From contig NW_027017957.1 in the NCBI RefSeq assembly GCF_032854445.1, positions 557,477 to 621,476 on the forward strand: a stretch of DNA of 64,000 nt. Reading direction: 5' to 3'. Under the pieces are notes generated by a model. The model searched no databases, was not told the origin of the DNA, and was given only the letters and a program-made list of their open reading frames with translations. Numbering within the stretch: the stretch's first letter is position 1; each line of letters begins with the position of its first letter. Position numbers and translations under genes: made by a program. The stretch comes from Liolophura sinensis (taxonomy: Eukaryota; Mollusca; Polyplacophora; Chitonida; Chitonidae). This document shows positions 24,751 through 35,685 of this stretch, one piece after another.

Positions 24751-25217
24751 TACAACAAATCCGATTAAAATTATGTCAAACTGATCAACAAAATATTATC
24801 TTTCTAATTTCATTGTTTGATGATTGGATGAAGATGACTTGGAACAATAATAAACGCTTTGTAGAAATAAACCATGTGGCGTTTAAGGAAATCAAACCTG
24901 TTTTCTTACTGTCTTTCAGTTTTGTTGACTTCATCATAGACTGGACCCTCTGGAGATAAACATTAATTGTAATGAAATATTTTTCATGTTCCTATTGTTA
25001 TTTCCCTTTTTCGATGTCAGGTAAGCGGCTTTTCACGCACAACCTATTGCAATGCACATTAATCCACTTACGACAAATTTGTGATACTTTATATGAAAGG
25101 AACGTTATACTTTGGAAACCTTATAAAACCTTGGAAAATATCCCCTTTTTGTGAGATTGAAAAAATAGCCACAAAAATGAGAAAACATGAAGGTTTGCTA
25201 GCAGCTATAAAACTGAC

Positions 25218-25280
25218 CTTTTGCAGTTTTGCTGATTTTCTTTGCTGTATTTAATTCTGCATAGACCCGTGCTGCTTCTT
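25218..25280 (-). CDS. Tail exon, unit A: VYAEL motif
   Basis: Unit A copy of the YAEL exon, 63 bases, phase 1 to 1, with the same acceptor and donor as at 31.2 kb. It encodes 'EEAARVYAELNTAKKISKTA' plus Lys. The reading frame and both splice sites are unchanged between the two units, while surrounding intron sequence differs by many substitutions and insertions. That contrast suggests constraint on the exon. Confidence 0.66.
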
Positions 25281-26680
25281 CTGAAATTAAAGGTGATACA
25301 CTGTAATGTATATCAATCAATATATGGAATTTCACCACAGACGCGATTAAACTGTGGACGAAAATTCCTGTGAATACAAATGCTTGTTTGTACCTCGTTT
25401 CACTGACCACTAAGCACTATTGAAGACAAAACCCACGATTGCTTTATAAATAAAAAAACACCAGTAAATTGTATTTCCGGTATACTGGACATATATGAGA
25501 ATCGAGGGCAACACTGGAGACGAGAACTTGCTCTAACATATTCAGGAGTCTATAAACCATAAGAATGGGGTTCACCAGTTACAAAGTAAAGTGAATCTTG
25601 TTGCCCATTAAAGTAGTGGCCTCTGCCTTTTTGAATTACACTATAAACTATGGCTATTTAAGATCACTTGCATTGCTACCAAAATGATTTATATTTTTAT
25701 TAAAATAGGTAAAGGGCCCAACTGTACAATACAGTACGGAAGATTTTCTCCACCTTGTAGAAGATCAGTGAACCTCATTAGACATTTCTTACCTACTTCT
25801 TGTATCTTCTAAATTTTTCGCCCACCAAACTAAGAATTTCTCCAATCGCTGATTACAACCTTACATACGTATTTTCGGAATTCGCTTTGATGACATTTTT
25901 TCAAGGTTATGTGGAATTTTATCATAAAAACTGGTGTACCAGACAGGCAATAACATTAGGGTAGAATTTATACGCAACTGTTTTTTGTATCAATAGTTGT
26001 AAGTCCAAAGCATCAGCTAAACAGGTTTATGCGTATACTAAGAGGATGATTCATTACCCGTTCTATTAGCGTTTGAGATAGATTATCATTTAATTAATCC
26101 TGGTTTATATATAGCTTAACTCTTACTTTTATTCTTGTCAACAACAACATACAACCCAACTGATATATTATAACCTGTATCTATCAAATGTTTAGTTAGA
26201 GCACAATTATCCGCGTTGTACCCGAATGTCATCTGGTCCATAGCAAACATTTTGTCCTGTTTTCATTTCATTTTATTCACATATAGACAAATACACATAT
26301 TTTTCCAAGCATTTTTCCAAAATTACTCGTCTGGAATACCAGCCCAGAGAGCATCATGGTTTCCAACAGAAAAAACGGTTTCCGACAGGAAACATCGTCT
26401 CCAGCTTGAAACTATCTTCTGCTAGGAAAATGATTTTGCTGCATTTCTCGCTTTGTGGCGTTTAGTATACTCTGTGTGGTTTGTGACTCTCTTGTGTCTT
26501 ACAATTCTTTTGTAAGTGAATATGGGAAAGGCGTTTAGAATCTCTGGCATTCTGGTTCATGCATGTGTCCAATCTGGCTTAACCCATGACATGAGCCCGT
26601 ATATTCATCGTGTTGAATGAGGGCGTCACGTAGGATATGTAAACTATTGCACCAAAAGGCTGCGGAAATACATATTTTAT

Positions 26681-26922
26681 ACTGGAAAAGGCATTGCTTA
26701 TGGATTTACAACTTCTTGGTGTATTGTCAGGACGTTTCGATACAGATACTAGCATCGTTATCAAGTCGCTTGAGATACTATTATCTTTATTAAGTCACTT
26801 GATAACGATGCTAGTATCTGCATCGAGACGTCGTGGCAATAAACCAAAACGTTGTAAATCCATGAGCAATGCCTTGTCCAGTGTACTTACGTGCCCACTT
26901 CTAAATCTCATTAAAACAAGTT
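26681..26922. mobile_element. Palindromic insertion with 11-bp target duplication, unit A only
   Basis: Two arms of roughly 95 bases face each other (left 'gatactagcatcgttatcaa' is repeated inverted at 26.8 kb) around a spacer of about 15 bases, followed by about 40 unpaired bases. The whole is flanked by ACATATTTTAT at 26670-26680 and 26923-26933. Unit B has one uninterrupted ACATATTTTAT. Possibly a fold-back element or an insertion made by twin priming. Confidence 0.85.
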
Positions 26923-27236
26923 ACATATTTTATTAACGACTTTTGTTGGTTTGTGTCAAACGTCATTTTGTTAATTGGTATTGCGATTATTGACCTGGTA
27001 CGTACATACTGGCTAACGGATGATATATGAATGTCCGTTTTGGGCGCATAGATTCATGTAGGTGCCATTGAGCTGACGTGTGCCTGAGATATCAGAGAGA
27101 CCGTCTATATTATGTGAGGCTTTTCGTTTATATATAAAAAAATTGCAGGAATGAGAGTTACATATATTTTGCATTAGCATACGCTGTTATAAACGCAGCC
27201 GGAGAGCTATATCCTCTTTTAATGGAGTATACTTAC

Positions 27237-27280
27237 CTAAGCTGGGCATGAGATCCACCTTTTCACAGACTCCAATTTTT
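27237..27280 (-). CDS. Tail exon, unit A: VCEKV, tyrosine lost
   Basis: Unit A copy of the YEKV exon, 44 bases, phase 2 to 1, with a good donor (TTAG followed by GTAAGTA). It encodes KIGVCEKVDLMPSL: the single tyrosine of the unit B copy is Cys here. The frame and sites are intact, so the exon may still be spliced as a spacer without a phosphosite. Confidence 0.52.
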
Positions 27281-27752
27281 CTAATAAAAGATGGGAATGT
27301 ATTGACGATAAACAGCTTGATGAAATAAGCATCTTGTTCACCTGAATCTTAAGCGATGTAGTAACATCAAATCTAAAATACACTACACAAAATGTATCAT
27401 TACCCATACTAAATGTTTCAACCTGCAAAAAACTGCTCTTTCAAAAGATGTAAAACATTATCCAAACATGTGAAAGAAAGGTTAACTTTGAGTCTAGTTA
27501 TGAACATACATAAAGCATGGAAACGGTTATTTTATTTTCTGTAACAAAAAGACGCGGATTCTTAAGTAATGCTATCTTGTACATGGTATAATGTTATACC
27601 AGCTCATTTCGTTGCATCTCAAATAAATGTGCCCCTGTGTCCCTGTCACGTCCATGCTTTGCAGATAGCCGTAGAGTACTTTTGTCGTGTATAATCAGAT
27701 GTCTTTCTACGTGCGTCTGAATTACAAACGCAAGAAGACAGCAAACATTTAC

Positions 27753-27815
27753 CTGGTTAGGTCTGCGGTTTCCAAGCTGTCATCGTATCCGGAGTTATTA
27801 TTCGTCACTTCATCC
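27753..27815 (-). CDS. Tail exon, unit B: GDEV/SGYDD segment
   Basis: Candidate exon of 63 bases, phase 2 to phase 2, between TTTTGCTAG and ACCAG followed by GTAAATG, encoding 'DEVTNNNSGYDDSLETADLT'. It joins in frame to the 2-to-1 exon that follows at 27237-27280. The acidic segment around a single tyrosine resembles a phosphorylation site. The unit A copy (21757-21819) has a broken acceptor. Confidence 0.5.
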
Positions 27816-28299
27816 CTAGCAAAAGCCTTATTGCCAAACGTGTCCACAGAAATTTGGTCTGTTTAAAGACAAAGGCATACATAAACGTGTGAACTACCTG
27901 AATGAAACTGTTTATCTTATATATGTATATATACATGCAATGAGCAATTTACTGTTCAAGAAGATCGTGTGGATGGCTGTGAACTTCCAAGTGTTCGCTT
28001 ACATTGAAATATCATTTTACCATCATTTCAAACTTGTTTACTTATCCATCAAACAACTTCTGTCTCAAACGTTGTTTTATGTGAGACGCATGTATAACTT
28101 ACACTAGACACAATTTGAAGATGAACCACACAGCGCGTGGTCCTTGATAACAATAAGCGATTAACCACATTCATGTGGTCGTTGCGTAGTCCAGTATTTG
28201 TTGCATACGATTGTGTCTGTCTCCAATATGGTGTACATGTTTGAACATTGTATGTGGGAAAGGTGTCAAAAACTTGCCATAATATCAGCGTTTTATGCC

Positions 28300-28498
28300 G
28301 AGCATTTCCGACCCTTTATATGGAGGACCAAATGAACATTAATCGAAAATTATCAGTTTAGAAAAATAAATTATCGATATCAATAAATCTCTATCGATAA
28401 ATATCGTTAATCCATTTATCAATATCTCTTATTCATTTATCGATATGGCTAATTCATTTATTGATGTGTACAATTCTCGATTAAATGTTAATTTAGCC
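28300..28498. mobile_element. AT-rich TIR element, unit B only
   Basis: About 200 bases absent from unit A. Ends pair as inverted repeats (AAATGAACATTAATCGAAAATT against the reverse complement of AATTCTCGATTAAATGTTAATTT). The interior is a run of TATCGATA-type palindromes. A non-autonomous MITE-like element. Confidence 0.7.
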
Positions 28499-29439
28499 AC
28501 TCATACCTCCACGCATAAAACAGATTATTGTCGTATGGGTGAAAACTGCAGTTAAACAATAAGAAAATAAATAGGAAAAATGTGACACATGGTAGAAAAA
28601 AATTGTGGTAGCTACTCCTTTAGGGAATATAGAAGATTTCATGTGAATAAATCGGATATGGATAAAGGACCCAGTGTGAATTTCGACATCCGTATATCAG
28701 TCGCAGACTACGAGACGTTCCTAAGTCGATAACCGCAAGATCCATTCTCAAACCGAAACGTCATTTCCCAAGGAAGCCATATGCAGAAAGCTGATCAGAG
28801 CAAACATAAAGCGTTAGAAATGGCAGGACGTCGCGTTGCTCGGTTTGGCTTCATATAGATTGTTTCATGGGCCATTCATGGTGTGCATTTATTGCACAAC
28901 TGGTATATCAAGCTTGAGTGGAGAAATGTAATGAGATTACAGTGTTCATGAAAATCCATTATTGCACTTAGTCCTATATGGGGGTAAATCTAAAAACAAT
29001 TGCCCAATTGCCATTAGTTTTAAACACGCACAAGTTGAGATGATAGGCAAGATGTATGGTAAGTTTCATAAAAATCGATGCAGTTGTTTTGGGGAGGAGA
29101 TGCATGGACAAAATCGTGTCTACAGACGGACGTACGAACAGACAGGATTATATATTACAGTAAGCCTCCTAACGCCTTCGAGCGTAGGGGATGCCGGGGG
29201 GGCGGGGGTGGGGCGTATAGTAATGATATATACTTATATACATTAATCATACAAAATCTTCAACTGTAAAAATTCGATTTTTTCAGGTTTTTTTTTACTT
29301 CAGTTTGTGCAATTTTGCCTAGTGTAATATGAAAAAGAATATCAGACATGTTTATCCTCACTATTTAATACTTCATATATATTATTGACATTATATCTAG
29401 TTATATGTTAGTTTCAGACAAGTAGAGATGTCATTTTTA

Positions 29440-29857
29440 GAAAGTGGAGTAAGTAACAGTATTATCGTTAAAAGGTATTACACTTTCTGAATATAGCACA
29501 GATCCTAGTGCTGAAATTTAGTTGAAACAACTGCGGGTTTCGAACCAGCGACCTCAGAGCCAGGCACCAAATCACCAGCAATACATGTTAAACACCTAGA
29601 TCACTCGACCAATAAGTCTTCCACTAAGAAAGAAAGTAGTTGACCGGTAGAGTTTACAGCGAACATGCATTACCCCTCTGATGATCACAAATGACACAAT
29701 TCCCTTAGACGAATATATCAGACAAGTACAGATGTCATTTTTAGTAAGTGGTTCGAAACGCGCGGTGGTCTCAGCCAAATTTCAGCACTAGAATCTGTGC
29801 TATATTCAGGAAGTGTAATCCCTATTAACGATAATACTGTTAATTAATCCACTTTTC
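29440..29857. mobile_element. Fold-back element with about 90-bp inverted arms, unit B only
   Basis: The left arm (29440-29530; 'gaatatagcacagatcctag') is repeated inverted in the right arm (29760-29857). The interior holds 'ggtttcgaaccagcgacctc', a B-box-like piece. It occupies the junction where unit B lacks 1.4 kb of unit A, including the GNSMQ exon. Confidence 0.75.
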
Positions 29858-30529
29858 GTTTCCTTGGCTCTGGGGTGAAAACACCCTTAGCTTTACCGAC
29901 GGCACAATGTAAAAAAGACAAAAATGAAATACAACCTGATTCACAATTCATTAATGCAATGTATAAAAACAAATCAGGTGATAAAAAGAACTACAACTCA
30001 CAGAGTACATCCACAGCAGCGACCAGCGTTGTTCCATGAAACGTAAATCTTGCCAATGTACGTCAGTATTACTTTAACTGTTTATGTAGATTCTTAAATA
30101 GAGGCAAGCCGTAAGCCCCTATGACCAGAGTCTAAGCAAAATTAGATTTAAAAAATCAAGTGATGTCAATTGTGATTTGATAGACGTCTCCGGTCTAAAA
30201 TTACTTAAAATGCTGTGGTATAATTACATATAACAAATATTTTTTACGTGAAGCCATTGTAAACCAATCAGACCTGGGTGGTGCTTAGTCCACCAGAATG
30301 TTGGTTTATGCAAAATGCATGTACAATATAAAACAATACATATAGAGTAAGACCAGAATCCTGACGGTAAACGGTCACACGAAGCCAGTGAAATCCGGCC
30401 TGTCGTCAATTTGTACCAGGGTTTTACTCTAAAAAATCATTAAATAGGAGCAACTCACGCATCCCCTACCGTCGCGGACTTACAACTGATGCAGTTATGT
30501 CTGAAGTAAGGAATTTAGTACTGTTTTGT

Positions 30530-30740
30530 CCCCAGCTAAACGGCTAATGATAAATAATGCTGCAGACACGAATCCTTCTTTAACTCTAGTGCGGCCTTGT
30601 TTGTCAGATACATGCCGTTGAGCGGTGGTCCCCACATGGCATTGGCACTCTGGTTTCCTCAACTCATAAGCCTGAACGCCTTATACAAGTAATACGTTCT
30701 TGTGGACGGCAAGAAACACCAGTCAATTAAAGATATACTA
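30530..30740 (+). mobile_element. SINE family 3, unit B copy
   Basis: Same element as at 24.6 kb; this copy keeps a longer 3' part ('cttgtggacggcaagaaaca'). It shows that the insertion was already present before the 6-kb duplication. Confidence 0.6.
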
Positions 30741-31211
30741 CAAATCCCATTAAAATTATATCTAACTGGTGAACAAACTTCTATTCTTCTCATTCCACTG
30801 CTTAATGAATGGATGAAGTCCTCTTGGAATAATAATGAACGCTTGGCAGAAATAAAATGTCAACCATGTGTCGTGTAAGGAAATTAAGCCTGTTTTCTCA
30901 TTGGCTTTTAGTTTAGTTGACTTCATCATACACTGAACCCTCTGGAGCTGAAAATTAACTGTAATAAAACATTTTCATGTTGTTCTTGTTATTTTCCTTT
31001 TCCCATGGCAGGTAAACGAATTTTCTTTCACCACGTATTGCAACATACAATAATCTACTCATCACAAATTTGAAATGTTTAATATGAAAGGAACGTTATA
31101 CTTTGGCTGTTAAAGCCTTGGAAAAAATCCCCTTTTTGTGAGATTGAAAAAAAACAAAACAAAAACACTAATGAGAAAACATAAAGGTTTGCTAGCAGCT
31201 ATAAAACTGAC

Positions 31212-31274
31212 CTTTTGCAGTTTTGCTGGTTTTCCTTGCTGTATTTAATTCTGCATAGACCCGTGCTGCTTCTT
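31212..31274 (-). CDS. Tail exon, unit B: VYAEL motif
   Basis: Candidate tail exon of 63 bases, phase 1 to phase 1 (acceptor TTTAATTTCAG, donor AAAAG followed by GTCAG), encoding 'EEAARVYAELNTARKTSKTA' plus Lys. It can follow the transmembrane exon directly in frame. YAEL is a YxxL motif; the -2 residue is Arg, so it misses the strict ITIM consensus. It could also act as an endocytosis signal. The copy in unit A (25218-25280) differs at two residues only. Confidence 0.66.
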
Positions 31275-31699
31275 CTGAAATTAAAGGTGATACACTGTAA
31301 TGTATATGAATAAATATATGGAATTTCACCATAGACTCGATTAAACTGTGAACTAAAATTCCTGTGAACACAAGTGCTTATTTGTACCTCGTTTCACTGA
31401 CCACTAAGCACTATTGAAGACAAAATCCACAATTGCTTTATAAATAAGAAACACCAGTAAATTGTATTTGGGGTATACTGGACATATATGAGAATCGAGG
31501 GCAACACTGGAGACGAGAACTTGCTGTAACATATTCAGAAGTCTATAAACCATAAGAGCGTTGTTCACCACTTTATTACAAAGTGAAGTGAATCTTGTTG
31601 CCCATTAAAGTAGTGGTCTCTGCCGTTTTGAATTACACTATAAGCTATGGCTATTTAAGATCACTTGCAGTGCTAGTCAAATGATTTATAATTTTTATT

Positions 31700-31960
31700 G
31701 GCCTCCGTGGATCTGTCGATTAGCGCGCTAGCGCTTCGTAATGACCCAGGAGCCTCTCACCAATACGGTTGCTGTGAGTTCAAGTCCAACTCATGATGGC
31801 TTCCTCTCCGGCCGTAAGTGGGAAGGTCTTCCAGCAACCTGCGGATGGTCGTGAGTTTCCCCTGGGCTTTGCCCGGTTTCCACCCACCATAATGCTGGCT
31901 GCCATCGTATAAGCGAAATATTCTTGAGAACGGCGTAAAACACCAATCAAATAAATAAAT
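31700..31960 (+). mobile_element. SINE family 1, full length, with target-site duplication
   Basis: Complete copy: tRNA-like head (ggcctccgtgg... with a B-box-like 'gagttcaagtcc'), body, 'attcttgagaacggcg' and an AAATA tail. It is flanked by ATAATTTTTATT at 31688-31699 and 31961-31972. The matching place in unit A (about 25691-25701) is uninterrupted. Transcription would be by RNA polymerase III, with mobilisation by a partner LINE. Confidence 0.95.
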
Positions 31961-33213
31961 ATAATTTTTATTAAAATAGGGAAAGGGCCCAACTCTGCGA
32001 TACAGTAAGGGAGATTGGCTCCATCTTGTTGAGGACCAGTGAGCCTCATTAGATATTTGTTACCTATTTCCTGTATCTTCTAAAGTTCTCACCAACCAAA
32101 GTAAGAATTTCACCAATTTCTGATGAAAACTTTACATACGTATTCTCGGAACGGTAAATTCGCTTTGATGACATTTTTGTAAGGTTATGTCAAAATTTAT
32201 CATAAAAACTGGAGTACCAGACAGGCAATAACATCAAGGTAAAATTTATAGGCAACTGGTTTTTGTATCGATAGTTGTAAATCCAAAACATCAGCTATAC
32301 AGGTTTATGCGTACACCAAGAGGATTACTTATTATCCACATCATTCGATTTATTCTCGTTTAAATCTAGCTTAACTGCTTACCATTTTTTTTTTTTTCAT
32401 TTTTTTTAATCCAACTGATGTATCAGAACCTGTATCTGTCAAATGTTTAGTTACAGCACAATTATCCGCGTCGTACCCGGATATCGTCTGTCCTTAGCAA
32501 ACGTTTTGTCTTGTTTATCGAATTTTAAAAAATGACTCGTCTGGAATACAACCCCAGAAAGCATTATAGCATTATACGAAATTCATGGTTTCTGATTTGA
32601 AACATGTTTTCCGACTGGAAACATGTTTTCCAACTTGAAACACGGTCTTCTACTGGAAACAGGATATTGCTACATGTCTGGCCTTGTGGCGTTTAGTATA
32701 CCCTATGTGTTTTCTGACTCTCTTAATCAACGTCACAATTTATTGCTGCAAGAAACTCGTAGGACAAGGTTATTTTATCGAAAGCCGTCACTCTGTTTTT
32801 GAACTTTTACAATGAGTACAATTTTCTTGTAAGTGAATACATAGAAAGCATTTAGGATCTCTGGCACTTTGCTTTATAAATGTGTCCTATTTAACGCTGG
32901 ATATGTAAACTGTTGAAGCCAAAATGCTGCTGAGATACATATTTTATTATGTATTTTTTGGGGCTTGTGTGAAACGTCATTTTTGGTATTGGTAATGTGA
33001 TTACTGACCTGGTACATACATACTGGTAAAACGCTGAAATAGGGATGTCCATTTTGACGCATGTGAGTGTCGTTGAACTGACGTGTTGCTGAGATATCAG
33101 AGATCGTCTAAATTATGTCAGCTTTTTCGTTTATAAACAAATTTCAAGAATAAGCATACGCTGTTCTAAACGCAGACGGAGAGCTGTAACCTTTTCTAAC
33201 GGGGTATACTTAC

Positions 33214-33257
33214 CTGGGTTGGGCATGGGATCCACCTTTTCATAGACTCCAATTTTT
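33214..33257 (-). CDS. Tail exon, unit B: VYEKV motif
   Basis: Short candidate tail exon of 44 bases (acceptor TTTTATTAG, donor CCAG followed by GTAAGTA), phase 2 to phase 1, encoding KIGVYEKVDPMPNP. YEKV is a tyrosine-based SH2-docking-like motif. The same exon occurs in the other 6-kb repeat unit at 27237-27280, where the tyrosine codon TAT has become TGT (Cys). Splice sites are kept in both copies. Confidence 0.58.
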
Positions 33258-33510
33258 CTAATAAAAGATGGGAATGTATTGACGATAAACATTTTGATGA
33301 AATAAGCATCTTGTTCAATGGAATCTTAAGCATTCAACAACTACAACAATACACTACACGAAGTGGATGATTACCACTGAGTGTAAAAGTTACTAAATGT
33401 TTCAACGCGAAAGAAAATATTGCTTTAACATGTGAAAGGAAGGTTAACTTTGAGTCTAGTCATGAACACATATAATACATGAAACCGGTATTTATATTTT
33501 TTGTAACAAA

Positions 33511-35479
33511 TTCTTTTTGCAATTAAACTAAGATTCACGAAAAGTTTCATTCTTGGGTTTATTCTTGTTCTGTGATTGTTGAAAAATGACCTCTCCTAGG
33601 TAACGTAAATTTAATGTCAACACTGAAACAAGGATCGGCTCAATGCAAGCAAACTAACTTTGGTCGACAGATTTCTGACAAAAGAAATGAGGATCGAAAA
33701 TTTTGGTCACAGGGAATATCACAGGCGGCCAAAGTCATGAGAGTAAAATATTTTGATCAAAGAAAAGAAATAGTCCGCGGAAAAAATATGGTCAGCAAAA
33801 AAACAAAGATTTGGTCGAATCCTCAGAATTCTCCCCCTGATTATGGTAAAGTCTGAAACTGGTAGCATTTGGTGTTCTGCACACCAGAGTGATGAAATAT
33901 TGCCCATTGTTCACATACAGAAGTCTTGAATACTGCGTGAGCTTTGGCAATAAGAGACATGACTTTTTTCTGTTGTTTTACCACAACTAATGGGGCGAAC
34001 AAACACTGAAAGGTCGAAATGACTAGATATGTTTGGACATGAAATCTTGAGCAATATTCAATTTCCTAACACATAAAATAATGACACCTTTGCAAATCCA
34101 CAAAGTTCATGACATTTCCAGGCAGAATCCCAAGTGATACTGATAGCGTTTAGTAGAGGTTTGTAGGTATGTATAAGAAAAAGATCCCTTCTTTAGTCCT
34201 GTGCCATTATAATAGTTTTAAAACAAATTTGGTAAAGATTTGTCCTTTTTAATAGTTCTAAAAATGAAGACTTTCTTTGGTCGCCAGAACCCGGTTAAAC
34301 TAAGCAATAAAAGACTTGTCAAAACATCCACAACCATTATGATTGCATTTTTATGGTCGTCAGTATAGGGTAAAGGTAGCCAGTACTATTGGTCGAAGCA
34401 ACTCCAAATAAAATTCCCTCTGTTTGAGCGGGGCGAATTAAAAGACAAATAGAATTCTTCATGGCACAGAGAAATCAAGTAAGGGGGAAGTTGCGTGTGA
34501 CCTCATGGGGTGGGGAGAGCTTGGAGTGAAGCTGTGGCACGAGGTTTTTGTGCCGTGTTCTTAGCCTTTGGGAACGCTTTTCTTCGCCGATAGCCATATA
34601 AATAGATAGACATGAAGCTAAATAAAGTGTACGGGTGACGGAGGGAGTGATAAAGTGTGTGAAAACTGGTACAATACGTCCATGAGCCATATAAAGGGTG
34701 GGCGGCTGACGAGCCGATATAATACGTTGATGAGCCATTGAACGGCTGAAGAGCCGAAATAATACGTTAATGATAATTGTGGGTGAGCTGTCGGCACATA
34801 CAGCTTGCAGAAAGAATTCATCCTGATCAGTGGGTCTTCAGAAAGCACGGAATACGGGCTATAGAGCATACTGCCATGTGGTTAAAGAACAATTACAATA
34901 ATTATAAAATAAGCCTGAACCGGTTGAGAGAAATACTTACACGTGACTGGTACAAACATCATGTAATAAACCCGGCCTTATGACACACAGCTCGTGACAC
35001 GGTGCAAAGCAACTAATGTTTTGTCTTAGCCGATGTATGGAGTGCACATGTATTCACATGTGATGGAGAACTAATGAGGTCGCTTTTACTCTAGCCGCAT
35101 ATTCTTTGGTCACCAAAGGGTTGTGGCAAACACTGTAAACAAAACTGTATTGGTGTATTTTACCAATCTTTTAATGGCAAATTTTACCCTGTTCTGGCGG
35201 CTAAGGAAAATCTGAAGGTTTGGTCGACCCATTATTTGGCCGGACGCGCCTGTACCAAAATTTGTTGGGTGAAATTGACCAGATCCTTCTACCAGAATCT
35301 TAGACGGGAAGCATGATTCACTTTTTAAAAAAAATAGGGTTAGGCTACAGAGTGTGATACCTTTATTACCAGGTCTAATCATGATCCAACCAGGACATTA
35401 CATGCAATATTTTAACAGCGCTTCAATAAACATGGAGGCCAGATAAGGCCATCACAAGATCCGGCGATAACCCGAAGCG
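33511..35479. other. No gene recognised; scattered TTGGTCG words
   Basis: The word ttggtcg recurs at 33.66, 33.70, 33.81, 34.28, 34.39 and 35.22 kb and again near 38.5 kb, and ttctggcg occurs at 35.2 and 38.4 kb. Probably remnants of one repeat family. The open frames here have no recognisable protein character. Confidence 0.45.
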
Positions 35480-35685
35480 ATGGCACAATGATGCTAAGCT
35501 ATGACACGATGGCACAAAGGGATGGCACGATGGTACGAAGCGATGGTTCAGTGGCATGAAGCGATGGTACGATGGCACAAAGCTATGACACGATGGTACA
35601 AAGTGATGGTACGATGGCACAAAGCTATGACACGATGGCACAAAGGGATGGTACGATGGCACAAAGCTATGACACGATGCTACAT
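35480..35685. repeat. 21-bp minisatellite, about 9.5 copies
   Basis: Units of 21 bases of the type ATGRYACGATGGCACAAAGSN, with starts at 35501, 35522, 35543, 35564, 35585, 35606, 35627, 35648 and 35669. ATGACAC and ATGGTAC forms partly alternate, hinting at a 42-bp higher-order unit. Because 21 is a multiple of three it is open on both strands, which I regard as chance. Confidence 0.92.

Larger units (their letters stand above)
21545..27550. repeat. Segmental duplication, unit A (about 6 kb)
   Basis: Unit A of a direct tandem duplication. It aligns along its length with 27.55-33.51 kb. Examples of matched blocks: the GDEV exon, the 'tgtgacacatggt' block (22.23 and 28.58 kb), the 'cttagctttaccga' block (24.25 and 29.90 kb), the YAEL exon, the gaattt/catcagct block (25.9 and 32.2 kb) and the YEKV exon. 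Specific to A: a 1.4-kb stretch (22.8-24.2 kb) with the GNSMQ exon, a truncated SINE (22.0 kb) and a palindromic insertion (26.7 kb). Confidence 0.88.
27553..33510. repeat. Segmental duplication, unit B (about 6 kb)
   Basis: Unit B of the same tandem pair. Its left edge ('cggattcttaagtaatg') corresponds to the left edge of A ('cggactcttaggtaatg'), and its right edge ('tttttgtaacaaa') to the end of A. Specific to B: a TIR element at 28.3-28.5 kb, a fold-back element at 29.4-29.9 kb that replaces 1.4 kb of A, and a full SINE at 31.7 kb. Estimated from the blocks read, most of the intron sequence is clearly alignable but diverged, so the duplication is not recent. Confidence 0.88.

Noticed and set aside
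26694-26936. Frames on both strands across the palindromic insertion (CKSMSNALSSV-type peptide)
   Set aside because: The same peptide appears from each arm because the arms are inverted copies; I could not tie it to a known protein.
33614-33856. Basic 80-codon plus-strand frame with many Lys/Gln residues
   Set aside because: Falls in the TTGGTCG repeat-derived stretch; composition reflects the DNA bias.
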